Assembly (NCBI RefSeq): GCF_040712315.1
Contig: NC_134021.1
Coordinates: forward strand, 28,482,001-28,546,000
DNA from: Castanea sativa
Lineage: Eukaryota; Streptophyta; Magnoliopsida; Fagales; Fagaceae
Reading direction: 5' to 3'
DNA length: 64,000 nt
Shown here: positions 14,601 through 24,327 of the stretch, piece by piece
Numbering within the stretch: position 1 is the stretch's first letter
Layout of the letters: every line of letters starts with the position of its first letter
The notes under the pieces: generated by a model
The model's database searches: none
Told to the model about the DNA's origin: nothing
The model's input: only the letters and a program-made list of their open reading frames with translations
Translations under genes and position numbers: made by a program

Positions 14601-17281
14601 TTAAAGCATAATCATTGTTAAGAATCAGAGCAACTTATTTATGATAAATTATTGATTATCCCAAAAGCTTAAACTTTTAGAAAATTGTGAATTTAATCAT
14701 TTAATCTAGCATTGCCCCTCATGTGGGCCTAAACTACCCTTATTAAATGCGGCCCAACATGTGGGAATTTTTTTAAATGGGAGGTAAGATCATAGGTGGA
14801 GACAGTTGATGATACCATTCTTTTCTGCGATGCTTCTAGGGAGCAGTTGGTTTCGATTTGGTTGGCTTTGTCTTGTTTTCAAGCCTTCACCAATTTGAAG
14901 GTGAATGTGAGAAAGAGTGAGATTGTCCCTATTAGGGAGGTTAGTAACATTCACACTTTGGCTAATATTCTTCAATGCAAGGTGGGCAGTTTGCCTATAA
15001 AATATTTGGGTATGTTATTGGGTACTCTGTATAAGACAACCTCTATCTAGTATCCTATTTTGGAGAGAGCGGAGAAGAAGCTTTCAGGTTGGAAGCGACT
15101 TTGCTTATCAAAAGGTGATAAACTCACTTTATTGAAAAGTACCCTTTTAAGTCTTCCGACTTATTATCTTTCTCTATTTATGGTTCCTAAAGCTATGGCT
15201 ACTACATTAGAATGCATTCAGAGGAAATTTTTGTGGGGATTTTTGTGGGGATCCTTAGAGGAGTGTTTCAAATACCCCCTGGTGACTTGGGAAAAGGTTT
15301 GCTTACCTCTTGAGTTGGGTGGATTGAGGATTCGAAAATTGGTGTCTTTTAATCAGGATTTATTACAGAAATGGCTATGGAGGTATGGTCACAAAGCTAA
15401 TCATCTTTGGTGGAGGGTGATTGCCATGAAATATGGGGAGGGAAAAGGGGGGTGGAGTGCTAAAGTTTGTAGAAGGGCCCATGGGTGTGGTTTATGGAAA
15501 AGCATTAGTAAAGGCTGGGTGAGCTTTTCTAAGCACTTGTCTTTTGTGGTGGGTGATGGTTCTCGTATTCTTTTTTGGCATAATAAGTGGATTGAGGATA
15601 ATTCTCTCAAAACTCTTTACCCTGAGTTGTTTGTGCATTCAGCCAATAAGAAAGCTTGTATTTCTGACGCTTTGTATATTCCAGGGGGTGGAAATGTCAG
15701 AGTGTGGAAGTAACTTTTTTTAGGGAGTTCAATGATTGGGAGTTAGTGATTTCTTTCTCCTTTCTTCACTTGATTCATCTCGGATTCCTAGGGGTGTTGG
15801 AAGCGACAGTCTTTGTTGGGGCCTCAATGGTAGGGGAAGTTTGATACTCGGTCGTTCTACCATAAGATTCGGGAGGCTCCTACTTCCATTTTCCCCTAGA
15901 AGGGCATTTGGAAAGTAAAGGTTCCTAAAAAGGTGGCATTTTTATGTGGACAACAGCTCATGGCCAAATTCTTACATTGGATAATCTTATGCTTCAAGGA
16001 CACCCCTTGGCAAATCAGTGTTGTATGTGTTGTTGTAATGAGGAATCTGTGAATCACCTTCTTCTTTTTTGTCCGTTAGCTCATTCCCTGTGGGTGCATA
16101 TGCTTCGGCTGTTTGGGATTCATTGGGTCATGCCAAGTTCTATTACTGACTTATTTTTTAGTTGGCAGCAATGGCTTGAGAAACATAATTCCGATATTTG
16201 GAATTTGGTTCCAGGCTATTAGTTGTGAATTATTTGGACTAAACGTAATCGGCGTATTTTTGAAGATACTGAGAATTCTTTAGCTCAGTTGATTGATCTG
16301 TGCCAGTGGGCTCTTTTTGATTGGCCTCGGTGTTGAGGTCTCTCAGACTATTCTTCTCTTACTGAGTTTCTTTTGTCTATAAGCTTAGTTTCTTGATTCC
16401 TTTGATTGTTTTTGTGTTGTTCTTTGTTCATTATCATGAACACTCTGTATTCTTTTTTCTCTTTATCATCAATAATATATCTTTCTTACCTATCAAAAAA
16501 AAAAAATCATAGGTGGAGACAGGGTTTGAACTTTGAACCTAAAACCTCCTACGCTATGCCATTATAAATTACTAATTATCTCAAAAGCTTAAGTTATTAG
16601 GCAATGGTGAATTAAATCATTTAATCTAACAATCTAGAGCTATGCAAAGTGTAAGTAAATTAAAGTACTCCAAAATTGAAAAAGCATAGAGAAATGTTTT
16701 AAAAAAAAATTGAATAAAGTGACATGATAAGAGGGATTTGATTTTTTACCTTAACTCCTGCCCACCAATCGATGAGCCATACAAGCTCAAGCCACAACAA
16801 TTCTGCCACCAATCTGTTAATCCTTCTGTATGTACTCTTCGACAATGGCCGAATAAGGACGAAGCAAATTGCCTGAAGAGAAAATCCAAGTAAAACAGCT
16901 CAAAAGTTGAGCGGAGATAACAAGACAACACGACTAAGTTAATTGAAGCAAAAAAAAAAAAAAAAGTTCAGCGAAAAGAGACTGTTCAATCAAGCTCGAG
17001 TGAGTTTTTTTTTTTTTTTTTGGATTGCTAGGGTAATGGAACATATCAAGTATCGAATACACACTAATCTCGTGAATGTTCAGACACGTTTTCTCAGAAA
17101 TCAAACATAGAATAACAAAAAATGAAGTATAACAAAAACCTAGATTCATATGCTATGAAATAAACACAAAAGGAATAATAATAATAAATAAATAAAATAC
17201 CTGAATGAGATTGATGATGAGACCTGAAACAAAGAAGAGAATACCCAATGGGACGATAACAGCTGCCGCTGAAATCGCCAT
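2698..17281 (-). CDS. 1-acyl-sn-glycerol-3-phosphate acyltransferase (LPAT2/3-like), 5' seven exons, partial
   Basis: Lysophosphatidate acyltransferase adds a fatty acyl group to the sn-2 position of lysophosphatidic acid to make phosphatidic acid for ER membrane lipid and triacylglycerol synthesis. Exons on the minus strand are 17281-17201, 16872-16750, 10539-10500, 10389-10316, 9887-9828, 3178-3101 and 2856-2698; all keep frame and have AG/GT borders. The 205 visible residues begin [13 protein letters not shown] with a hydrophobic N-terminal membrane segment. The catalytic HX4D motif is H92-D97 in NHKSDIDW, and the substrate-binding EGTR motif is residues 172-175. Plant LPAT2 proteins are about 385-390 residues, so the C-terminal part must lie past the left edge; intron 7 is at least 2.7 kb. 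No frame break is seen. Introns 2 and 5 (over 6 kb each) are swollen by LINE insertions. Confidence 0.93.
3260..3478. mobile_element. hAT-like MITE in LPAT intron 5
   Basis: The unit starts gtgggagtttggatagcggt and ends with gcggtattcaaacagatc, imperfect inverted complements. The interior has the cactgttcacgggaccc and gctacagtattttcag blocks of a very common angiosperm MITE family. It lies in intron 5 just upstream of exon 6. Confidence 0.5.
4160..6030 (-). mobile_element. LINE (non-LTR retrotransposon) 3' fragment, split by a solo LTR
   Basis: Minus-strand translation shows a degenerate plant LINE C-terminal region: a post-RT segment ([12 protein letters not shown], about 5940-5900) followed by the zinc-binding zf-RVT region ([20 protein letters not shown] then [18 protein letters not shown]). 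Several stops and frameshifts make it inactive. A 966-bp LTR interrupts it, with the same 119 bp of the zf-RVT region on each side (4293-4411 and 5382-5500). The LINE is in the same orientation as the acyltransferase and lies in its intron 5. Confidence 0.8.
4413..5378. mobile_element. Solo LTR
   Basis: The 966-bp insert begins TGTTAAGGAC and ends TTTCCCAACA, the TG...CA form of LTR ends, and interrupts a LINE. No primer-binding site, polypurine tract or coding region is attached, so it reads as a solo LTR. Adjacent five-base flanks are actac and attac (one mismatch). A repeated tctatcgagg motif lies near 4611-4665, and a TATA-like tatataagg at 4750. Family assignment (copia or gypsy) is not possible from the LTR alone. 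Confidence 0.65.
6060..7560. other. Non-coding compositional block in LPAT intron 5
   Basis: No gene is supported. The stretch from about 6240 to 6960 is noticeably richer in G and TG than its surroundings (many tgcatggg and tggcatggg words), which keeps overlapping short frames open by chance. A C-run lies at 7311-7322 and an A/T homopolymer junction at about 7543-7572. It is probably an unidentified repeat. Confidence 0.35.
7571..9060 (-). mobile_element. LINE 3' fragment
   Basis: On the minus strand the order is that of a plant LINE: the region after the RT active site ([20 protein letters not shown] near 8990-8930), the lysine/glycine-rich linker, [18 protein letters not shown] near 8490-8435, and the zf-RVT motif ([16 protein letters not shown] near 8007-7960). 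Frames are broken several times. A T-run at about 7561-7572 could be the poly(A) tail read from this strand. It lies in LPAT intron 5, in gene orientation. Confidence 0.8.
10985..12030 (+). mobile_element. LINE 3' fragment, antisense to LPAT
   Basis: Plus-strand reading gives [16 protein letters not shown], then [18 protein letters not shown], then the zf-RVT region [18 protein letters not shown] near 11535-11590 and a closing hydrophobic tail. This is the last third of a plant LINE polyprotein. The 3' end merges into T- and A-rich tracts at about 12000-12038. There is no endonuclease or RT core. It lies in LPAT intron 2, opposite to the gene. Confidence 0.8.
12046..14470 (+). mobile_element. 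LINE fragment with RT core, degenerate
   Basis: This is the most complete LINE here. It starts in the linker before the RT ([17 protein letters not shown]), frameshifts by one base near 12225, and continues [45 protein letters not shown] and [14 protein letters not shown]. The catalytic FVDD lies at about 12906-12917, followed by an in-frame TGA in place of the usual Cys or Ser codon. Thumb and zf-RVT regions continue to about 14250 with further stops. The endonuclease and ORF1 are absent. Inactive, and antisense to LPAT in intron 2. Confidence 0.85.
14806..16505 (+). mobile_element. 5'-truncated LINE with clean target-site duplication
   Basis: The insertion starts exactly at the RT catalytic motif ([11 protein letters not shown]), runs through a 217-codon open segment (15060-15713: [19 protein letters not shown], then [14 protein letters not shown]), reaches zf-RVT ([20 protein letters not shown] near 16017-16080), and ends in a short poly(A). 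It is flanked by a perfect 17-bp direct repeat at 14789-14805 and 16506-16522. That is the hallmark of target-primed reverse transcription and defines both ends. It lies in LPAT intron 2, antisense. Confidence 0.93.
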
Positions 17282-17299
17282 AACCAAAAAACGCACACA

Positions 17300-17345
17300 A
17301 CCGTGAAAGAGAAAGAGAAAGAGAGAGAGAGAGAGAGAGATTCAC
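17300..17345. repeat. GA microsatellite upstream of the LPAT start codon
   Basis: A (GA)n tract (CT-rich on the gene strand) lies 20-65 bp upstream of the LPAT ATG, in the probable 5' UTR or core promoter. CT-rich 5' leaders are common in plant genes; no regulatory role is shown. Confidence 0.6.
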
Positions 17346-18058
17346 AGAAATATATTTTGAGAAATGGGTTTTTATTATTATTATTATTATGTATTATGTA
17401 TAATGGTAATAAGTAGTGATTTTCCTAATTTGAGGATGAATGAGAAGAATTATTATAATGGGATTTAAAAATTTATTGGATTTTGCGTGTGGATGAAAAA
17501 GACTAATGAATGTGAGTCAGGCGCTCTGTTTGTGTGTGTGCGCGTGTTGTGTTGTGTGTGTATGTGTACGATTTTTAAAGGGCAGTTTCTGGTTGGGGAT
17601 CAATTAAAGGCGTTTGTTTTTGCTGGGAGTATTTCTCATAAATGATAAATCTCATCAATGACAATGAATCAGGTCGGCAACGGGTCGGTATATCCATCTC
17701 TCCAACATTTTGTTCGGGTTTTTCTCACATTGGGACTGCCGATTTTACTAGGGGATTAAAAAACAATTAGATGGGAAAAAAAACTTCATTTGTAGCTTAA
17801 CCACTTTAAACAACCATCATACACAGGCTGCGTGAATCCTACTTTTTGGATTGGAGTCATTCACGTTATCATAAAATATTGGATCAACAACAATGCTACT
17901 ACCCTAACAAATTACACAACTTTTTTTTGTTTTAAATGTTTTTAAATTGTTGTGTTCCTACTTCCTTGCATTTTTCTTAGTCTGATTACTATTTTGGTCT
18001 CTAATGTGAATCTTATATTTTAAAATGGTCACTAACTATTATAATATGTTAGAGCATT

Positions 18059-18516
18059 CACAACTGCATGCAGTTGGGGGGAAGTGATGGCAGCTTTATC
18101 GGCAAGGAGGCAGCAGTGGTTGATAGCGAGGAGGCGGAAGCATTGGCATGCCGGAAAGTAATGGAGTTTGCTATAGATGCGGGGTTCTTGGAGTTGATTG
18201 TTGAGGGGGATAATGCGATAGTAATGAGAGCCGTTTCCTCCACTTCTCCAAATTGGTCTTGTTTGGGTGTGATTTATGATGATATTTGTTGCCTAGCAGC
18301 AGGACTTTGTCATGTGTCTTTTAGTTGTATTTGGCGTAGTGCCAATTTTGTGGCCCATTCCTTAGCTCATTATGCTAATGTCCTAGATGAGGAAGTTGTG
18401 TGGTTAGAAGATTCGCCACCACCAGCCTGTGATGCTTTGTATTTTGATTCTACTTTTTTAAATGAATGAAGTTTGATGGGGTTTTCAAAATATATGTGTG
18501 TGTGTGTGTGTGTGTG
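18059..18516 (+). mobile_element. 5'-truncated LINE end encoding an RNase H-like domain
   Basis: A 133-codon frame (18068-18469) reads EAEALACRKVMEFAIDAGF, LELIVEGDNAIVMRAV, and a C-terminal CIWRSANFVAHSLAHYA. These match the RVT_3-type RNase H of plant LINEs, including the catalytic Glu and Asp of the middle motifs; the first catalytic Asp is cut off. A (TG)n tail follows. A 12-bp direct repeat, tgttagagcatt, flanks it (18047-18058 and 18517-18528), supporting a recent retrotransposition end. It could be part of a different LINE family from those in the LPAT introns. Confidence 0.75.
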
Positions 18517-18789
18517 TGTTAGAGCATTAGTATGGGGAGCTCTAAAACTCCCAATTTGTTATTTTATACTCTCAAAAGTCAAGATATCTAAAATTAGTTT
18601 TATTATTTATTTTAATAATTTTAAGTAATTTTGTTTATAAAAGCTTGGAGTTATATAATTAGCATGTGTCATGGAACTTAAAATAATTTTTTTTATTTTA
18701 CTTTTACTATCTATTTTATTATTCAAATTGAATTATATTATTGGAATGTCTTATTTAATTTTCATATGACTTTTTATTAACACATATAT

Positions 18790-19550
18790 AAGTGCACAAT
18801 TGCACCTGGATCCAAGAACAGTTACGGGCTCAGGCCCAATGAGCCTTAAACAATATGAATTTGTAGAGTGTGGGCTTGAAACCCAGGTTAGAAGTATGTG
18901 AGGATTAAATGACAAGCCAAATATTGCAAACACTCGAAAAATAATGGAGAATATTGTAAATCAACCTCCTCGGACGTAAGCCAAGGGTTGTTATTATATT
19001 ATCTTTTCCCTTTTTTTCTTTTCCTTTTCGATTACAAAGAAGTCCGTCCTCCTTTTTTGTTCTAGGTTGCCCCTTAAATACTCTTCTTTTTGATACTTTA
19101 TACACGTGTTGTCTCATCTCCCCCTTAGCCTAGATATTTCTTTTCTCAGTGCCTTTGAATAGTAACCAGAAGTTTCCCTTCCACTGTTCAGATGTCACTT
19201 TCCCATTAATGCGGCCAGGGTGGTAGGTGCAGGGTCTTTAATGTGGAGGTAGCAGCCTTTATCTTTGACATTTCTCCAACATCGGTGCTTCTAGGGCATT
19301 CAAGGGTTCATCCCCTTTAACCATTGGCCTTGACCGTGTTTTTTCCTAACCTTTACCATGAAATCCCGAGTTCTCCGGTGTCCATCCGCAGATAAATTCA
19401 CCCTCGGCTAGATCCTCGGATCCTCGGCGTATGGGCCGACCCATAGTACTAACAAGTCCTAAACCCAAGAGCAGGTCGGCCTTCCTTAGCATGGCCCAAC
19501 GGCCCATGTACCCATCAGGGTCTTTTTACTCCCCACAACATATATTGCAC
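18790..19550. repeat. LTR-like repeat block, unassigned
   Basis: This block is G+C-richer than its surroundings and has repeated words such as ggcccaa, cctcgg and atgggccgac. It ends tactccccacaaca. Candidate ends are tgcacaattg at 18793 and cacaaca near 19548, with similar acatatat sequence on both outsides. It has no coding frame. A solo LTR is the likeliest identity, but the ends are not proven. Confidence 0.4.
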
Positions 19551-21014
19551 AGACATAATAATAGTAAAATATAATAAAGATGTTGCTAAAAATCGACACT
19601 ATTAATTATAAATGATGTTTATATCATTAAAAAATATATTTTAAACTAAAACTAATTTATGAAATAAAATAAATTTTTGAGTTGTGAAAATTTCATTTGG
19701 ATGCATTTTTTTATTTTATTTTATTTTATAGATAGTTAGTGAGGGAGGAGAGTAATGGGTTTATATTGATGTAACATTTGTTGTATAAGAAACAATGACA
19801 TGTATGGACTCATATTAAAAGACATATTTGGTATGTGCGTCTATGTCTATAGTTAATAAATTATTTTTTTACTGTAATCTTGTTTACATCTTTGAAGTTT
19901 AAAGTTTACATGGGTTTCATTTATTTCCTAAAATGTAAAAAAAATCATTTTTTTTTTCCTAAAATGTAAAAAAATCATTTTTTTTTTCTTAAACTTTTTC
20001 AAGAGCATTTTTCAATAATTTATTGGAGAAAATAGGGACGAAAAATATGTTATTTTTAATAGTTTAAAGATGATAGAAAGTTTTCGAAAAGTTTAAAGAC
20101 AAAAAGTATAACATTTTTAATAGATTATGGATGAAAAAATAATTATTTAAAGGTACAAAAACAAAATTCATAGAACTTTAGGAAAGAAAATACTAATATT
20201 TTATTTTTATTTTTACTTAAAATTTTGTTATATTTATTTGGTACGAGTGTTCAACTACTACTTTCACAGTAATTATTTTGTTGTTTCCACTTTTGTTTTC
20301 GGTTCAAATATATATTAATAAAATCATCACAACAAATAGCAGATTTTGGAATTCCTTATTTTCTTTTAACAAGACTACAATCACAATTCCAATTTCTTTC
20401 TTCTTTTATTTTTTAGTTTTTGGATAAGTAACTTTTCAAAAATGTTAGGAGCACAAGAAATCTGCATGTTTGTCACAATTTTTTAAATCCGCATATTGTG
20501 ACAAAATTGTAAATTTTTTATAGTCAAAGTATTATTGATATTTTTTATCTTCAAGGTAATACTAAAACCATAACTTTCATCGTAGCTTACTTACATAACA
20601 AGTTCTAAATAATAAGGGGCCTTATGTTTAAAAAATAATTTTTAATTTTTTTAAAAATACGTGTAAGAAAAAAGTGTATAAAAATATATGTGATATTGTT
20701 TAAGAACTGAAAATACATATTTAAATACATGTTCTAAACAGACCATAAAATTGTGAAAATTAAACTTTTATTTCACCTCTCGTAACTTGCCAACAAGTCT
20801 TTGTTCCTAGCATTTTTCTTTACACCCATAGTCCCTGATATATTTAAAGTTTTCACCATCAATCAACATCTTATTGTTGTCAACCTGTCTGAGCATTGAA
20901 TATGAGAGGTAGGCAGGCCGGTAAGCAAATTTAACGTGTCTTTGGACCACGCTTAGCTATAACATAAACTCTATATAATAGTATTAAGTAAAGTCAAGCC
21001 GCGGGGAATAGTAT
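19551..21014. other. A+T-rich intergenic DNA
   Basis: No gene is seen. A short tandem repeat of a cctaaaatgtaaaaaaatcatt unit lies at about 19926-19990. A decayed relative of the 1351-1480 MITE lies at about 20620-20750. The stretch from about 20870 onward is paralogous to DNA near 34230. Confidence 0.45.
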
Positions 21015-21017
21015 TAA

Positions 21018-21691
21018 TGTGGCATTTGGTACGGGGTAATGTTTTAGGATTCCCAGAAATGTTTAAAGATTCCCATATTTGGTTGCAAATCACGCTAAGG
21101 AATCAGATGCCAGGGAAATCTGGATTCCCCTCTCAGTGGGAATGTGGATTCCCTTTAAAACAGGTGGGAATCCAGCTTCCCAAGCTTAAAGGAAACTGTA
21201 TTTTTTATAGATTGACAATTTTAACCCTTTTTCATTATCATTTAATCAATTAAGATAAAATATAAAACAAATTATTATGGATTAAACTCTTTTAAAATTA
21301 TTATTAAGAATAAAAGCATTTGAGAATTTAAATAGTTATTTTTGTATTATACCTGTTATTTTGAAATGTTAGACTACAATTTTAATGAATTTTTCATAAT
21401 TAATTGTTTATATTTGGTTTTTCATTATTTATTTAGAGGAAGATTTTTTTTTTAAGGACTTCGTAGTTCACATTCAAATCTAAGGATAGAATATGAAAAA
21501 TAAATAATTCATTTAAGATTCATGAGAATAAACCAAACATTATCATCTCACATTCCTAAGAATCTTAAGATATTCCCAATGAAACCAAACATAGGAATAA
21601 CTACATTCTTAGGAATGTGATTCCTAGGAATCACATTCCTAGGAATTTAGATGCCAAGAGTAATGTAGATTCCCACGTACCAAACGCCACA
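21018..21691. mobile_element. PIF/Harbinger-type non-autonomous element
   Basis: The terminal inverted repeats are tgtggcatttggtacg (left) and tgtggcgtttggtacg (right, complemented), 15 of 16 bases matching. TAA lies immediately outside both ends (21015-21017 and 21692-21694), as expected for the TWA target duplication of PIF/Harbinger elements. The 674-bp interior is A+T-rich and has no transposase. The paralogous copy of this region (34.2-37.5 kb) lacks it, which supports the boundaries. Confidence 0.75.
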
Positions 21692-23154
21692 TAAGTGAAG
21701 ATTTGATGACGACAATCAGTTACACCTTCTTCTTTTTTTACAATCAGTTGCACTTAGCCCATTTAAATTAATAGATAAAACGATTGCTTCTCTGACTCTA
21801 CATTTTTATTGGCACTAAAGAAGAGAGCCTTGTTTCTTAATCTTGAGCGTGCTGCCGTTGCAATGGTTGATATCATAAAGGGATATTTGATGCTGCTTTG
21901 GTCAATGTCACAATCAAATGCGTAAATAAACCATTTTTTTTAGAGGATTTTAGTATGTGACGTTCACTTTAAATAACTAAGAGAGGTTGAACCCTAAATC
22001 TCTTATTAAACTATAAAATTATTAGAACCCACACATAAATATACTATTTTATCGAAAATACGAATGTTAATCCTAGTCAACTTCCTTAAAAAGAAAATAA
22101 ATAAATAAATGGTCCTAGTGAACTTCTCTTAGCTACTATGAATGCTCTGGCTAACATTGCTCCAAACCCAAACCCAAACCCAAACATGAGAGTTGTTGAG
22201 GAAGAAGAAGATGAGGGAGAGATTGGTGGGGGAGAAGATGAGTCCAAGGGATCTTCTACTACAACATTTTTTAATTTTGTTGACTGTTTATGTGTTTGAT
22301 AGGAATGAATCAGCTAAAGATTTGTGGGTTGATGATGGGGGTTGGGTGGGTTGATAGTAGGTGTGAATGAATATTTTATTTGAATAAATGTGTATAATGG
22401 ACAAACTGATGTTGGTGTTTGTAAAAATAGAAGTGTAAAATAGAAAAAGTAAGTTTTAGATGTGCAAGTTTACAAAAATTTTGCATCCACTTATGTGGAT
22501 GCTCTAAAGACAACTAATGCACCATTTGGCATGCTAACGACAATTTAGAGCGGATTCTTCTTTCAACTCCAAAAGGAATCAACTCGAAGCTTTGGCCTTT
22601 AATTAAAGTCAATGTCTTGCTCTTAGAATTAGAAGCTTTTACCCTTTTTTTTTTTTTTTGTTGCTGAAATAGAAGCTTTTACTTTTAGACAGATAAATTT
22701 GAGTTTGTCCATATGCTTGAGTCTTGTGACTCTTGTCCCATTGCCTTCACGTATACTAGACTAGTAGCACTGTAGCAGTGAAGCCACACATTTCTACGTC
22801 GGTCTCAGCCTTGTTGGGAACTCAAAAAGATGCTAGTGGGTTCATTGTTCAAAACTTTTTGTGCGGTTTGATAGGTTATTTTGAGTAACAGTTTTTAGTG
22901 TTTAAATAATGTTACACATTTTTTTACACATTTTTTTATTCACACATATTTTCAACAAATACAAACAACGTTACTAGAACAGCTGTAGAGAGGGAAAATT
23001 CCCGACCTATCACAAGCTGACACATCATACTACCAAAGTCCACAAAATACAACCAATTACAAAGCGCCACGTACTGCTGCTAGGTTTTGCCATCGCTATT
23101 CAGAAACCAATAGAAATTTGCCAAGTGTCATTGAAATAAAGGCATGAAACTGCA

Positions 23155-23385
23155 TCAGCAGGTGTAAGCAATGACACAAGCAGCTCCGCACGTGTAAGCA
23201 GTGACACAAGCACTCAGCACATGTAAGCGATGACACAGGCAGCCTCGCACGTGTAAGCAGTGACACAAGCACTCAGCACATGTAAGCGATGACACAGGCA
23301 GCCTCGCACGTGTAAGCAGTGACACAGGCACTCAGCACGTGTAAGCGATGACATAAGCGGACCAATCAAACTCCGCCACGTGTCG
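23155..23385 (+). promoter_or_regulatory. U3 tandem array with G-box cores
   Basis: Units of about 29 bp built on tgtaagc.atgacacaagc alternate in two versions, giving a 59-bp higher-order period. CACGTG lies at 23189, 23248, 23307, 23336 and 23377. In plants this core binds bZIP and bHLH factors, often in stress, ABA or light responses. The same array occurs in the 3' LTR (about 32236-32463). The regulatory role is inferred from position and motif only. Confidence 0.6.
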
Positions 23386-23405
23386 CTCACCTACCCCTAA
23401 ACTCC

Positions 23406-23413
23406 TATAAATA
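23406..23413 (+). promoter_or_regulatory. TATA box of the 5' LTR
   Basis: A consensus TATAAATA lies just downstream of the U3 repeats and upstream of the A-rich leader. The 3' LTR has the identical box at 32487-32494. Confidence 0.8.
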
Positions 23414-24242
23414 GAAGCCTTCCTAAGACATTTAGGAGGGGACACAGAACAGAGACAGGACGGAGACAGAAGGAAGAAGATATCTTGAGTTCAGAAATCC
23501 GGAAGCTCTGCGGAATCAAACACCGAAGCCTCCAAGAACTTCAAGAACTTCAACCTCGAATACAAACAACATTCGAAGCAAAATCATCCAAACTACTCGT
23601 CCGGATCTCAAAGTCCACGGAATCAAGCTCAAAAGCCTCCAGAAACCTCAACAAACCACAAATTGGTGAAGCTCTACGGATTCAAGCCTCCAAAGCCTCG
23701 AAGAACTTCCACCACAAACCTTCAAATACTAAGAACAATCGAAGAGGAATCATCCAAATCATATTCCTAAATCTCAAAGTTCACTGGAATCAAGCTCAAA
23801 AGCCTCCGAAACCTCAACAAACCATAAATCAACGAAGCTCTACGGAATCAAGCCTCTAAAGCACCGAAGAACTTCCATCACAAACCTTCAAACACGAAGA
23901 ACACACGAAGAACACACGAAGAACACGAAGAACACACGAAGAACAAGAAGAACACACGAAGAACACGAAGAACAAAGAATTTCTAACAAGCTCATAGCCA
24001 GAGATTCATTGTAATTCCGTTTCAAAGATCTTCAATCCATTCCTCAGCCAAATTGAAGAATATCAAAATCACATTACCACAATTCCAATCAATAAATCTT
24101 TCAAGGAGATCGAATCAGAGGATCACTCTTTTGTAATCACAGAGAATTGTACCACACATTTATCAATACAAATTCGTATTTGCGAAACTATTTTACTTGT
24201 TTGATTTATTTCGAACTAAGAAATTTAGTCGTCTACAAATTC

Positions 24243-24260
24243 TGGCACGCCCGGTGGGAC
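24243..24260 (+). other. Primer-binding site candidate
   Basis: tggcacgcccggtgggac begins with TGG, the complement of the tRNA CCA end, five bases after the 5' LTR. That is the expected place for the minus-strand primer site. I could not assign the tRNA. Confidence 0.65.
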
Positions 24261-24327
24261 CTCTCTGCCTCTCATCTCATTCTCCTTCAAAGAAAAAAAA
24301 ATCTTCATCATCTTGCTACCAACTTCA

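Larger units (their letters stand above)
22984..24237 (+). repeat. 5' LTR
   Basis: Starts TGTAGAGAGGG and ends AGTCGTCTACA. U3 carries a tandem array of ~29-bp units (23155-23360) with several CACGTG cores, a CCAAT at about 23362, and a TATAAATA box at 23406-23413. Downstream is a transcribed leader rich in gaagaacacac repeats (23885-23975). It differs from the 3' LTR by two substitutions and lacks three single bases. Confidence 0.95.
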
